64,000 nucleotides of DNA, taken from assembly GCF_030908385.1 (NCBI RefSeq), contig NZ_CP133091.1, forward strand, positions 558,001-622,000, in the 5' to 3' direction. A program made the position numbers and the translations under genes. The notes beneath the pieces were generated by a model. The model was not told the DNA's origin. It did not search any database and was given only the letters and a program-made list of their open reading frames with translations. Below, one piece after another: positions 43,292 through 51,932 of the stretch (positions are counted from its first letter, which is position 1; every line of letters starts with the position of its first letter). This stretch comes from Mangrovimonas sp. YM274 (GTDB lineage: Bacteria > Bacteroidota > Bacteroidia > Flavobacteriales > Flavobacteriaceae).

Positions 43292-44833
43292 TTACATCTT
43301 CATCAACCAATTTTTAACATCCACCTCTTGTTTGATAAGGTCTCTTAGTTCTTCAATTTTCACGCGCTTTTGCTCCATGGTGTCTCTATGACGTATGGTT
43401 ACCGTTTGGTCTTCCAAAGTGTCATGGTCTACGGTAATACAAAATGGCGTTCCTAAGGCGTCCTGTCTTCTATAGCGTCTTCCAACGGCATCCTTTTCAT
43501 CGTATACTACATTGAAATCCCATTTCAAGTCTTCTACAATTTGTCTTGCAACTTCTGGTAAGCCATCTTTCTTCACTAAAGGCAAAATAGCCGCTTTCGT
43601 AGGGGCTAAAACCGCAGGTAATTTCAATACCGTTCTGGTTGTATTGTTCTCCAATTCTTCTTCTTCCAAAGCATTTGAGAAAACGGCCAAGAACATACGA
43701 TCTAAACCAATGGAGGTTTCCAAAACATAAGGTGTATAGCTGGCGTTTTCTTCATGATCGAAGTACTGAAGTTTTTTACCAGAAAACTCTTCATGCTGTT
43801 TCAAGTCGAAATCGGTGCGGGAATGGATGCCTTCCAATTCCTTAAATCCGAATGGGAACTTGAATTCTATATCGGTAGCGGCATCGGCATAGTGCGCCAA
43901 TTTTTCGTGGTCGTGGTAACGGTAGTTATCAGGGCCTAGTCCTAAGGATAAATGCCATTTTAAACGATGTTCTTTCCAATAGTCAAACCATTCTTTTTGA
44001 GTGCCCGGCTTGATGAAAAATTGCATTTCCATTTGTTCAAACTCCCGCATTCTGAAGATGAATTGTCTGGCTACAATTTCATTTCTAAACGCTTTACCGG
44101 TTTGCGCAATTCCAAAAGGAATCTTCATACGTCCGGTTTTTTGAACATTCAAGAAGTTAACAAAAATCCCTTGAGCCGTTTCGGGGCGCAAGTACAAATC
44201 CATGGCGCTTTCTGCCGAAGCACCAAGCTTGGTTCCAAACATTAGGTTGAATTGCTTCACATCGGTCCAGTTTTTTGAACCTGTTAGAGGATCTGCAATT
44301 TCCAATTCTTCTATCAAGGCTTTAACATCGGCCAAATCCTCATTTTCCAAAGATTTTCCCATGCGGGACAAAATGCTGTTTATCTTTTCCTGGTATCCAA
44401 GAACCCTTGCGTTGGTAGAGATAAATTCTTCCTTGTTGAAAGCCTCTCCAAAACGTTTTTCGGCCTTTTTGATTTCTTTGTCAATTTTAGCCTCTATTTT
44501 AGCGCAATAGTCTTCAATTAAAACATCGGCTCTGTATCGTTTTTTAGAATCTTTATTGTCTATCAATGGGTCGTTAAAGGCATCGACGTGCCCAGACGCT
44601 TTCCAAGTTGTAGGATGCATAAAAATTGCAGCATCGATACCCACAATGTTTTCATGCATCTGTACCATGGCTTTCCACCAATAGTCGCGTATGTTTTTCT
44701 TTAGTTCAGCACCATTTTGTGCGTAGTCGTAAACAGCACTCAATCCGTCATATATTTCACTGCTTTGAAATATATATCCGTACTCCTTTGCGTGCGATAT
44801 TACTTTTTTAAATTGATCGTCTTGATTTGCCAT
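43292..44833 (-). CDS. glyS: Glycyl-tRNA synthetase (single-subunit type)
   Basis: Class II synthetase that charges tRNA-Gly as an alpha2 dimer, the archaeal/eukaryote-like type that Bacteroidota use instead of the alpha2-beta2 form. The 513-residue sequence shows motif 2 (FRNEIVARQFIFRMREFEQMEMQFF, about 230-254), motif 3 (ETSIGLDRMFLAVFSNAL near 370), and the C-terminal anticodon-binding domain (KLPAVLAPTKAAILPLVKK onward). The RPETAQGIFVNF peptide near 210 is family-specific. It is transcribed toward the DUF3575 gene. Confidence 0.96.
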   Translation of the reverse strand: MANQDDQFKKVISHAKEYGYIFQSSEIYDGLSAVYDYAQNGAELKKNIRDYWWKAMVQMHENIVGIDAAIFMHPTTWKASGHVDAFNDPLIDNKDSKKRYRADVLIEDYCAKIEAKIDKEIKKAEKRFGEAFNKEEFISTNARVLGYQEKINSILSRMGKSLENEDLADVKALIEELEIADPLTGSKNWTDVKQFNLMFGTKLGASAESAMDLYLRPETAQGIFVNFLNVQKTGRMKIPFGIAQTGKAFRNEIVARQFIFRMREFEQMEMQFFIKPGTQKEWFDYWKEHRLKWHLSLGLGPDNYRYHDHEKLAHYADAATDIEFKFPFGFKELEGIHSRTDFDLKQHEEFSGKKLQYFDHEENASYTPYVLETSIGLDRMFLAVFSNALEEEELENNTTRTVLKLPAVLAPTKAAILPLVKKDGLPEVARQIVEDLKWDFNVVYDEKDAVGRRYRRQDALGTPFCITVDHDTLEDQTVTIRHRDTMEQKRVKIEELRDLIKQEVDVKNWLMKM

Positions 44834-44843
44834 GCTGCAAAAA

Positions 44844-44876
44844 TAAAAAACCGCTCTGATTATGGGAGCGGTTTTT
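44844..44876 (-). terminator. Terminator after the coiled-coil membrane protein (reverse strand)
   Basis: An eleven-base stem (44846-44856 with 44866-44876; core CCGCTC/GAGCGG) ending in a T run on the reverse strand. It separates this gene from glyS. Confidence 0.88.
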
Positions 44877-44893
44877 AAAAATATATTTAAGGA

Positions 44894-45805
44894 TTATTGT
44901 AGTGTAACTTGCGTGGCTCCCAGTTTTCTGTCTTTATAAAATACATTGACAAAATAGGTGCCTTTTATAAGAGGCTTTTCTTTTTCATTAGGCTCAATAT
45001 CGATGGCAATATCCATGACGTTACCAAGATAGTTTACCGTTTTTTTGGAACTGTAAATGAGCGAAGAATCACCAAAAGTGGTAGAGCCTTTATCGGCCAT
45101 TACATTGTTGTTGGGATTCACAATTTGAATGTAAAGATCCTTGTCGCCTTCTTCTGCTAACGCATTTTCGGCCAGAGTGAAATTTACCTCGATACGGTCT
45201 GCTTTGGTGGCACGTCTGGTCTCTTTTTTACGGCCTAAAAAGCTTTTGTAAGCTCGGGCTTCAAAGGAATTCGCGGTAAGAAGTGCTCCTTTCTTAAGAT
45301 GGTTACTCAGGATTCTGTTTTCTTTCTTTAAACTGTTGTTTGTACTGCGCTCTTTTTTTAATTCATTATATGCCAAAAGTTTTTCGCGCTGCAATAACAT
45401 GTTTGCATCCTTTAGTGAATCGATTGCCTTGAACAGATGATCGTTTCTTGTCTTTAAAAGGGAAAGCTGGTGTTTGAATTTAGAGATGACAGATAGGTCG
45501 CTGCGAAGGATTCGAAGAGAATCTAAGGTAAGCTCTGCATTTCTTTTAGCCTCTTTTACCTGAGAGGACATTAAATTATTGGACTCCATAATGTCGTCGT
45601 ATCTCAAAATCATTTGAGATAGTTCGTTTTCCATTAAGTGTTTTTCACTCTCTAAAAATTGCTCGTTAGCTCTAATGGATTGGTAACTTGTAAAACTGTA
45701 TACAGTTAAAACAGCTAAAGCAATAATTAATGAACCAATAATTAATCTGTAGTTAAAAAATTGAGGGTTAACTATCATTATTAATTCGTTATTTATCGCA
45801 TCCAA
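44894..45805 (-). CDS. Membrane-anchored coiled-coil protein of unknown function
   Basis: A 303-residue protein with one N-terminal membrane segment (about 20-41, LIIGSLIIALAVLTVYSFTS), a long coiled coil (about 45-175) and a C-terminal beta-rich domain (RIEVNFTLAENALAEEGDKD to the end) of about 110 residues. The C-terminal part would lie in the periplasm with the coiled coil. No catalytic motif is visible. Similar proteins in flavobacteria are sometimes labelled as chromosome partitioning proteins, with no support that I can see. The start may be the second Met (45778, MIVNPQFFNYR). Confidence 0.7.
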   Translation of the reverse strand: MDAINNELIMIVNPQFFNYRLIIGSLIIALAVLTVYSFTSYQSIRANEQFLESEKHLMENELSQMILRYDDIMESNNLMSSQVKEAKRNAELTLDSLRILRSDLSVISKFKHQLSLLKTRNDHLFKAIDSLKDANMLLQREKLLAYNELKKERSTNNSLKKENRILSNHLKKGALLTANSFEARAYKSFLGRKKETRRATKADRIEVNFTLAENALAEEGDKDLYIQIVNPNNNVMADKGSTTFGDSSLIYSSKKTVNYLGNVMDIAIDIEPNEKEKPLIKGTYFVNVFYKDRKLGATQVTLQ

Positions 45806-45850
45806 AATATAGTTTTATGTTAAGTTTAGATTATTTTTATCGATGAAGTG

Positions 45851-46528
45851 ATGAAAAATTTGTTAAACTTATTCTTTCCGAAGGTTTGCCCAGGGTGTAG
45901 TGCCCATTTGGGCGACTATGAGGACTATGTTTGTTTGGAGTGTAGGCATGAGTTACCTCTTACAAATTTCCACTTTAATGGAGATGAGCGTGTTAAAAAT
46001 GTACTCTATGGAAGGGTGCCTTTGGAACATGCTACTTCCTTATTGCATTTTTCAAAAAAGGGGATTGTCCAGCAGTTATTACATAATTTAAAGTATCGAG
46101 GTCAAGAAGATGTAGGATTGTTTTTAGGGAAATGGTTGGGACAAGAACTTAAAAATTTGGAGGCCTATCGAAATATTGACTTGGTCGTGCCAGTCCCCAT
46201 TCATAAGGCTAAGATGCGAAAGCGTGGCTATAACCAAGTGCATAAATTTGGAGAAGAAATTGCAGCAGCTTTACAGGTGCCCTTCAACAACAAAATTTTA
46301 CAAAAGAGGTCTTCAACCAAAACACAGGTTTTTAAAGATCGCTTACGGCGATTGGATACCGATAAATCTACTTTTCGAGTTGCTGATGAAAATGAATTAA
46401 AAGGAAAGCATTTGTTGCTAGTAGACGATATTATAACCACTGGAGCTACGGTGGAAGCCTGTGCCCAGGTATTGTTGAATATTGAAGGGGTGTCCTTAAG
46501 TTTGGCAACAATGGCTATGACTGATTAA
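45851..46528 (+). CDS. comF: ComF family phosphoribosyltransferase-like protein
   Basis: A 225-residue cytoplasmic protein linked in other bacteria to DNA uptake (ComF, GntX). It has an N-terminal four-Cys zinc site (C13, C16, C28, C31) and a type I phosphoribosyltransferase domain with the PRPP motif LLLVDDIITTGAT, where D192 and D193 are the acidic pair. The VVPVPIHKAKMRKRGYNQ segment near 115-132 is also typical of the family. I use ATG 45851; a GTG directly before it would add one residue. Whether this organism is naturally competent cannot be told from this gene alone. Confidence 0.92.
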   Translation: MKNLLNLFFPKVCPGCSAHLGDYEDYVCLECRHELPLTNFHFNGDERVKNVLYGRVPLEHATSLLHFSKKGIVQQLLHNLKYRGQEDVGLFLGKWLGQELKNLEAYRNIDLVVPVPIHKAKMRKRGYNQVHKFGEEIAAALQVPFNNKILQKRSSTKTQVFKDRLRRLDTDKSTFRVADENELKGKHLLLVDDIITTGATVEACAQVLLNIEGVSLSLATMAMTD

Positions 46529-46628
46529 TGAAAAGACTTTAAGCCTTCCTGTAAACGACAATTTTCAATAGAGCATACCGTTTGTATACCAAATAAGTTG
46601 TTAATTTGCGTAAAAATTAAGCCTTAGG

Positions 46629-48239
46629 ATGTTACAAAAGTGTATTAAAACGTTAGCGGTCTTTACTGTAGTTCTTAGTATTGTGGGGTGTGCCAATAGG
46701 GGGACGCCAACAGGCGGGGAGAAGGATATGGAGCCACCAAAAATTGTAAAGTCCGTTCCTGAAAATTTTTCCACAAATTTCAAGGCTTCCGAGATTAGAA
46801 TTTACTTCGATGAGTATATCAAGGTGAAAAACATGCAAAAGCAATTGATTATTTCACCGCCTATGGAATACCAACCGGATATTACACCCATGGGGTCGGC
46901 AAGTAAGTATATCAAAATTAAAATAAAAGATACCCTTCAGCCTAATACTACCTATGCTTTCAATTTTGGACAAAGTATTGTGGATAACAATGAAGAGAAC
47001 CCTTATCCGTATTACAAATATGTGTTTTCAACAGGAAGTTATATCGATTCGCTTTCGGTAAAAGGTTTGATTTTGGATGCTGAAAATAAAGAGCCAGATA
47101 CATTTGTATCCGTAATGCTTTATGAAATGGATTCAACCTATACGGATTCTGTAATCTATAAAAAGAAGCCTAAATATATCACCAATACCTTGGACAGCTT
47201 GACTACATTTAGCCTTGAAAACCTTAAGGAGGGAAAATATATGATGGTGGCGCTTAACGATAAAAATGGGAACTATACCTTTGAACCCAAAGTTGATAAA
47301 ATTGGGTTTCATAGAGGGGTTGTAAAGGTGCCAAACGATACTATTTATACGTTAAAGCTATTTTCTGAGGAATTGGATTTTAGAGCCATCAAACCAAAGC
47401 AGATTGCTGAAGAAAAAATAGCATTTGGTTACGAGGGGAATGCCAAAAATATGGAAATTCAGCTTTTGGAAGACATGCCTTCCGATTATGAAACTAGAAT
47501 TACCAAAGATGCCAAAGCTGATACCTTGTATTATTGGTACAAACCAAAAATGGAACTTGATTCGGCGCGATTTGTGGTTAGAAATGACAAGTATACAGAT
47601 ACCTTGATTCATATTTATAGAGAATTGGAAAGGGATAGTTTGGAAGTGAAAGCGCTAAAACCTGGAACACTATCTTTTAACGAGGATTTTGCCCTAGAAG
47701 GGACTACGCCTTTTGTGAAGATTAATGAGCAAAAGATTAAAATTACCGATAAAGATACGCTTGAAGTGCCTTACAAAACAGAGTTCGACACCTTAAACAA
47801 TATCTATACGTTTAAGTTTGATAAAACAGAAGCTAACAATTACAATATTGAAATGTTGCCAGAAGCTTTGACTGGATTTTTTGGTCATGTTAATGATACC
47901 CTAAACTTCAACGTAAAGACCAAAAACTACACCGATTACTCCAACATGCGTGTGACTTTGCAGAATGCCAAGTTTCCAGTGATTGTTCAATTAACAACGG
48001 AAAAGGGCGAGGTGAAATATGAACAATTCGCTACCGAGAATAGAGTGTTCGATTTTAGGTATATTGAACCTGTGAATTATTACTTAAGAGTAATTTTTGA
48101 CACGAACGGCAACCAAAAATGGGATACTGGTAACTATTTGCAAAAACGTCAGCCAGAGCGTATCAGTTACTATCCTGAGTTAATAAAAGATGCTAGAGCC
48201 AATTGGGATCCAATTATTGAGTTTCCGTTATTGGATTAA
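46629..48239 (+). CDS. Lipoprotein with N-terminal bacterial Ig-like (Big_5) domain
   Basis: A 536-residue lipoprotein (lipobox IVGC21). Residues about 35-135 are a bacterial Ig-like (SbsA/Big_5) domain: PPKIVKSVPENFSTNFKASEIRIYFDEYIKVKN and NTTYAFNFGQSIVDNNEENP. The rest consists of more beta-rich segments, including a prealbumin-like KGLILDAENKEPDTFVSVMLYE and a C-terminal FDTNGNQKWDTGNY loop that looks like a Ca-binding turn. It is common and conserved in Bacteroidota with no assigned function; a surface or periplasmic structural role is likely. Its 3' end overlaps the converging amidohydrolase gene by 12 bases. Confidence 0.83.
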   Translation: MLQKCIKTLAVFTVVLSIVGCANRGTPTGGEKDMEPPKIVKSVPENFSTNFKASEIRIYFDEYIKVKNMQKQLIISPPMEYQPDITPMGSASKYIKIKIKDTLQPNTTYAFNFGQSIVDNNEENPYPYYKYVFSTGSYIDSLSVKGLILDAENKEPDTFVSVMLYEMDSTYTDSVIYKKKPKYITNTLDSLTTFSLENLKEGKYMMVALNDKNGNYTFEPKVDKIGFHRGVVKVPNDTIYTLKLFSEELDFRAIKPKQIAEEKIAFGYEGNAKNMEIQLLEDMPSDYETRITKDAKADTLYYWYKPKMELDSARFVVRNDKYTDTLIHIYRELERDSLEVKALKPGTLSFNEDFALEGTTPFVKINEQKIKITDKDTLEVPYKTEFDTLNNIYTFKFDKTEANNYNIEMLPEALTGFFGHVNDTLNFNVKTKNYTDYSNMRVTLQNAKFPVIVQLTTEKGEVKYEQFATENRVFDFRYIEPVNYYLRVIFDTNGNQKWDTGNYLQKRQPERISYYPELIKDARANWDPIIEFPLLD

Positions 48240-49007
48240 AAATGTATCCCTATCGTTTAAAAACTTCAGTTTATTTCTGTAAAAGTTTAGGTGATTACGC
48301 TCTAAAGTAAGGATGCCAACATATTCTTTGTTGGGTCTTATCGGTGAAATATTGTTGCCTAAAATATCATAGGCTGTAGAATGGCCACAATACTCATTGT
48401 CTTTTTCGTCTAGGCCAACCCTGTTCACGCCAATAGTGTAGCACATATTTTCAATAGCTCTAGCTTTTAATAAAGTGTCCCAGGCTACAATGCGGGGTTT
48501 GGGCCAATTGGCAACGTAAATCAGTAGGTCGTAATCCTCTTTGTTACGGCTCCAAACAGGAAAGCGTAGATCGTAGCAAATTAAAGGGCAAATTTTCCAA
48601 CCACGATAGTCTACAATCAGCTTTTCTGTTCCGGAAGCATAGACTTTGTCTTCGCCTACCAAGGAAAAGGTGTGACGTTTATCGTAATGCTCAATTGTTC
48701 CATCTGGTTGAACAAACAACAGGCGGTTGTAGACTTTTGAGTCGTCCTCAATAATCAGGCTTCCCACAATAGCGGCATCTTTTTCCGAAGCCAGTTTCTT
48801 CATCCAATCTACAGATTTGCCATCCATAGTTTCGGCCTGTGCTTTGGCATTCATGGTAAAGCCTGTAGTGAACATTTCGGGTAGTACAATGAGGTCTACC
48901 TTTTGGTTGATGCTTTCAATGGATTCTTTGAATTGTTTGCGGTTCTGTTTAGGGTTTTCCCAAGCCAGTTCCTGTTGGATAAATGCTACTTTAAGTTGGT
49001 CCTGCAT
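48228..49007 (-). CDS. Nitrilase-family amidohydrolase (omega-amidase/YafV-like)
   Basis: A 259-residue cytoplasmic enzyme of the carbon-nitrogen hydrolase superfamily. The catalytic triad is visible: E44 in VLPEMFTTGF, K110 in HYDKRHTFSLVGE, C144 in CPLICYDLRFPVW. The FSLVGEDKVYASG segment and overall length fit the YafV/NIT2 omega-amidase branch, which hydrolyses alpha-ketoglutaramate or alpha-ketosuccinamate formed by transamination. Substrate assignment is by family only. It starts at ATG 49007 and points away from the S46 peptidase gene. Confidence 0.9.
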   Translation of the reverse strand: MQDQLKVAFIQQELAWENPKQNRKQFKESIESINQKVDLIVLPEMFTTGFTMNAKAQAETMDGKSVDWMKKLASEKDAAIVGSLIIEDDSKVYNRLLFVQPDGTIEHYDKRHTFSLVGEDKVYASGTEKLIVDYRGWKICPLICYDLRFPVWSRNKEDYDLLIYVANWPKPRIVAWDTLLKARAIENMCYTIGVNRVGLDEKDNEYCGHSTAYDILGNNISPIRPNKEYVGILTLERNHLNFYRNKLKFLNDRDTFLIQ

Positions 49008-49133
49008 ACAGTAAATGTAATCATATTACTATAAATCCGCTCTTCAAAATCTAAGTTTTTTTATGTTAATGAAATATAGGAGTGTTCCCTTTTTGTAAGC
49101 GAGTTCTTGCGTTAAAGGTTTGATAAAGAGCTC

Positions 49134-49162
49134 TTGGTTTTCAAAAGGGTTTCTTAAATTTG
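49134..49162 (+). promoter_or_regulatory. Promoter of the S46 peptidase with both elements
   Basis: TTG at 49134-49136 and TAAATTTG at 49155-49162 are 18 bases apart, a good Bacteroidota promoter. It lies downstream of the first possible ATG (49120), which decides the start in favour of 49183. Confidence 0.65.
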
Positions 49163-49182
49163 CGCCTCTTAAAAACTTACTT

Positions 49183-51285
49183 ATGAAATATTTCAAGATA
49201 CTATTACTCTTTATTACACTTCAGGTGACTGCCCAACAAGGGGGGATGTGGATTCCTTCACTTTTAGAAGGGATGAATGAAGCCGAAATGGAGTCTTTAG
49301 GAAGTAAACTGACCGCTCAGGATATTTACGATGTCAACAATTCCAGTTTAAAGGATGCCGTTGTGCATTTCAATGGCGGGTGTACTGCTGAGGTGATTTC
49401 TCCAAAGGGATTGATTTTGACTAACCATCACTGCGGATATGGACAAATTCAAGCACATTCTTCATTGGAAAATGATTATTTGAAGAATGGATTTTGGGCC
49501 ATGAGCTTGGAAGAAGAATTGCCAAACAATGATCTTTATGTGGAATTCATTGTTCGAATTGATGATGTTACTGAGCAGGTTTTGGAAGGAACCAATGGCG
49601 AAATGTCTGCCAAAGAATTACAGTCGTTAACCGATTCTAATAGCAGCAAAGTGCTCAAAGACGTGAAGAAAGAAGATTGGCAGAGAGCAAAAATCAAGTC
49701 TTTTTACAAAGGAAACCAGTACTTTTTGTTTGTAACAGAACGCTTCGAAGACGTACGTTTGGTGGGAACACCTCCAAACAGTATTGGTAAGTTTGGTAGC
49801 GATACCGACAATTGGGTGTGGCCTCGCCATACTGGTGATTTTTCTATGTTTAGAATTTATGCCGACCAAAATAACCGCCCAGCAAAATACGCAGCAGACA
49901 ATGTGCCTTACACGCCTAAACACTATTTACCGGTGTCCTTGGACGGGGTTTCCGAAGATGATTTTACTATGGTATTTGGTTTTCCAGGACGCACCAATGA
50001 GTATTTACCAGCAGTGGCAGTTGAGCAGATTGTAAAAAAAGTGAACCCAAGTAATATTGCTATTAGGGAAGCGGCTTTAAAGGTGATTGATGGGTATATG
50101 AAACAGAATGACGAAATACGAATTCAATATGCTTCAAAGCAAGCTAGAATTGCCAACTATTGGAAAAAATGGATTGGTGAAAATCTAGGCTTGGAAAAAA
50201 GCAATGCTGTAGCCATTAAACGCAATATGGAAGCTGAGTTTACAAGTCTTTTAAAAGAGAAGGGCCTTGTTGAGCAGTATGGAAATGTTTTGCCACAGTT
50301 GGAACAATTATATGCGCAGATTGAAGCTGTTAATGTTAAGCGTGGAAATTTCAATGAGATTTTTAAGCGTAATAATGAGCTTATGGACATCATGTTCAGA
50401 TTGGACCAAATGGAGCGCGCTGCAGCTAAAGGAGAGGAAGCTTTTGATCGTTCAAGAGATATCGTTGTAGATAAGTTGATCAGTATTTATAAGGATTTTA
50501 ATGCAGATGTAGATCAAGGTGTTTTTGAAGCCATCATGCCTTTGTATACCCAAAATGTGGATGCCACCATTTATAAAAACACCAGTTTCACCGATTTAAA
50601 ATCGGCCATGAAAGTTTTGGATGGAGATGCCAAGGAGGTTATTAAAAAACTGAATAAGGATAAGGCCTATAAATATGCGAAACCTTTTATTGAAGAATAT
50701 CATAGCTCTTTAGATCCCGATTACAATGCCTTGAATGCTGAAATCAATAAATATCAAAAGCTCTATATGAAGGCCTTGATGGAGGTAATGCCAGATGAGC
50801 GTTATTTTCCAGATGCCAATAGTACCCTTCGTGTCACTTATGGAAAGGTAAAAGGATACGAGCCTAAGGATGCCGTGTATTATGATCCTATCACCTATTT
50901 GGATGGTGTGATGGAAAAATATGTGCCGGGTGATTATGAGTTTGAGGTTCCTGAAAGATTAAGAGAATTGTATGCTACAAAAGACTATGGTAATTATGCC
51001 GATACCAATGGGAAATTACCGGTTTGTTTTATCGGGACGAACCATACCACCGGAGGGAACTCAGGAAGTCCAGCCTTGGATGCCCATGGCAACTTGATAG
51101 GCTTGAATTTTGATCGTGTCTGGGAAGGCACTATGAGTGACATTTATTACAGCCCTGAAATTTGTAGAAACATTATGGTGGATGTGCGCTACATTTTATT
51201 CGTGATTGATAAATATGCGGGAGCTTCGAATTTAATTGAGGAAATGACTTTGGTCCACCCCAAGCAAGAACAAAACCTAAACTAA
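49183..51285 (+). CDS. dpp11: S46 family dipeptidyl peptidase, DPP11-type
   Basis: Periplasmic serine exopeptidase that releases dipeptides from peptide N-termini, a main nutrient route in asaccharolytic relatives. The 700-residue protein has a signal peptide (cleavage near VTAQ18), the catalytic His within LTNHHCGY (82-83), the Asp-containing NWVWPRHTGDFSMFR region, and the nucleophile S627 in TGGNSGSP. Eighteen residues after the Ser stands R645, the position that is Arg in DPP11 (Asp/Glu at P1) and Gly in DPP7. Acidic P1 preference is therefore predicted. The start at 49183 is supported by the promoter and the signal peptide. A terminator follows. Confidence 0.93.
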   Translation: MKYFKILLLFITLQVTAQQGGMWIPSLLEGMNEAEMESLGSKLTAQDIYDVNNSSLKDAVVHFNGGCTAEVISPKGLILTNHHCGYGQIQAHSSLENDYLKNGFWAMSLEEELPNNDLYVEFIVRIDDVTEQVLEGTNGEMSAKELQSLTDSNSSKVLKDVKKEDWQRAKIKSFYKGNQYFLFVTERFEDVRLVGTPPNSIGKFGSDTDNWVWPRHTGDFSMFRIYADQNNRPAKYAADNVPYTPKHYLPVSLDGVSEDDFTMVFGFPGRTNEYLPAVAVEQIVKKVNPSNIAIREAALKVIDGYMKQNDEIRIQYASKQARIANYWKKWIGENLGLEKSNAVAIKRNMEAEFTSLLKEKGLVEQYGNVLPQLEQLYAQIEAVNVKRGNFNEIFKRNNELMDIMFRLDQMERAAAKGEEAFDRSRDIVVDKLISIYKDFNADVDQGVFEAIMPLYTQNVDATIYKNTSFTDLKSAMKVLDGDAKEVIKKLNKDKAYKYAKPFIEEYHSSLDPDYNALNAEINKYQKLYMKALMEVMPDERYFPDANSTLRVTYGKVKGYEPKDAVYYDPITYLDGVMEKYVPGDYEFEVPERLRELYATKDYGNYADTNGKLPVCFIGTNHTTGGNSGSPALDAHGNLIGLNFDRVWEGTMSDIYYSPEICRNIMVDVRYILFVIDKYAGASNLIEEMTLVHPKQEQNLN

Positions 51286-51291
51286 ACAATG

Positions 51292-51320
51292 AGCCCTTTC
51301 AGATTTGAAAGGGCTTTTTT
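51292..51320 (+). terminator. Terminator after the S46 peptidase gene
   Basis: AGCCCTTTCA (51292-51301) pairs with TGAAAGGGCT (51306-51315) around a four-base loop, then T5. Confidence 0.9.
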
Positions 51321-51340
51321 GTCTTATTTATTGAGTTTGC

Positions 51341-51814
51341 CTACCAATCATTCCGGCCTGTAGAGATATAGACCAAAACATCATTGATACATTGGTCCAG
51401 GTTGGTCTTGATTTCATGTGCCCAAAACCTGAAAACGGTAAATCCCATGGCTTCCAATGCTTGGTTTACTTGATAGTCTCGTTGCATATTGCGTTCTATT
51501 TTGGGAATCCAAAACTTACGGTTGCTTTTTATCTGGTCCTTTCGTTCGTCCCAATTGTAGCCATGCCAAAATTCCCCATCAATAAAAATAGCAAGGTTAT
51601 ACTTCTTAATGGAAACATCTGGTTTGCCTGGTAAGCTTTTACTATCCACGCGATACCTCACATTTTTTTGCCAAAGCGCTTTCCTAAAGCGCAGCTCTGG
51701 ATTGGTGTTTTTACCACGAATACGGCTCATAATCTTGGAGCGTTGTTTAGTGGTGTAAAACCCTGCTTCCTCACTAAAACGAGGCACTTTAATATTGTCT
51801 TCTGGATATGCCAT
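51341..51814 (-). CDS. vsr: Vsr-like very short patch repair endonuclease without the zinc ligands
   Basis: A 157-residue protein with the Vsr fold: RSKIMSRIRGKNTNPELRFRKALW (25-48), the catalytic D66 in LPGKPDVSI, and IFIDGEFWHGYNW (77-89). Vsr nicks at T-G mismatches produced by deamination of 5-methylcytosine. In E. coli Vsr zinc is bound by C66, H71, C73 and C117. Here those positions read E81, Y86, W88 and a His in FRFWAHEI, so the zinc site is missing. The function may be a general DNA nick. No cytosine methyltransferase gene lies in this window. A strong terminator for ahcY is just upstream. Confidence 0.85.
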   Translation of the reverse strand: MAYPEDNIKVPRFSEEAGFYTTKQRSKIMSRIRGKNTNPELRFRKALWQKNVRYRVDSKSLPGKPDVSIKKYNLAIFIDGEFWHGYNWDERKDQIKSNRKFWIPKIERNMQRDYQVNQALEAMGFTVFRFWAHEIKTNLDQCINDVLVYISTGRNDW

Positions 51815-51873
51815 GACGTCTATGGAATATACGGAATTTTAAGGAGATATTTAGGATTGAAACATTCAGCCTA

Positions 51874-51908
51874 AAACAAAAAATCCCAAACCTTGAGGTT
51901 TGGGATTT
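51874..51908 (-). terminator. Terminator after ahcY (reverse strand)
   Basis: A perfect 12-base stem (51881-51892 with 51897-51908; core ATCCCAAACC/GGTTTGGGAT) with a TTGA loop and, on the reverse strand, a T run. Confidence 0.9.
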
Positions 51909-51932
51909 GTATCATAAAGAATTTGAATTCTC

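Noticed and set aside
46540-46625. Direct repeat of TTAAGCCTT before the Ig-like lipoprotein gene
   Set aside because: Two short copies in an AT-rich gap with no further structure; chance is likely.
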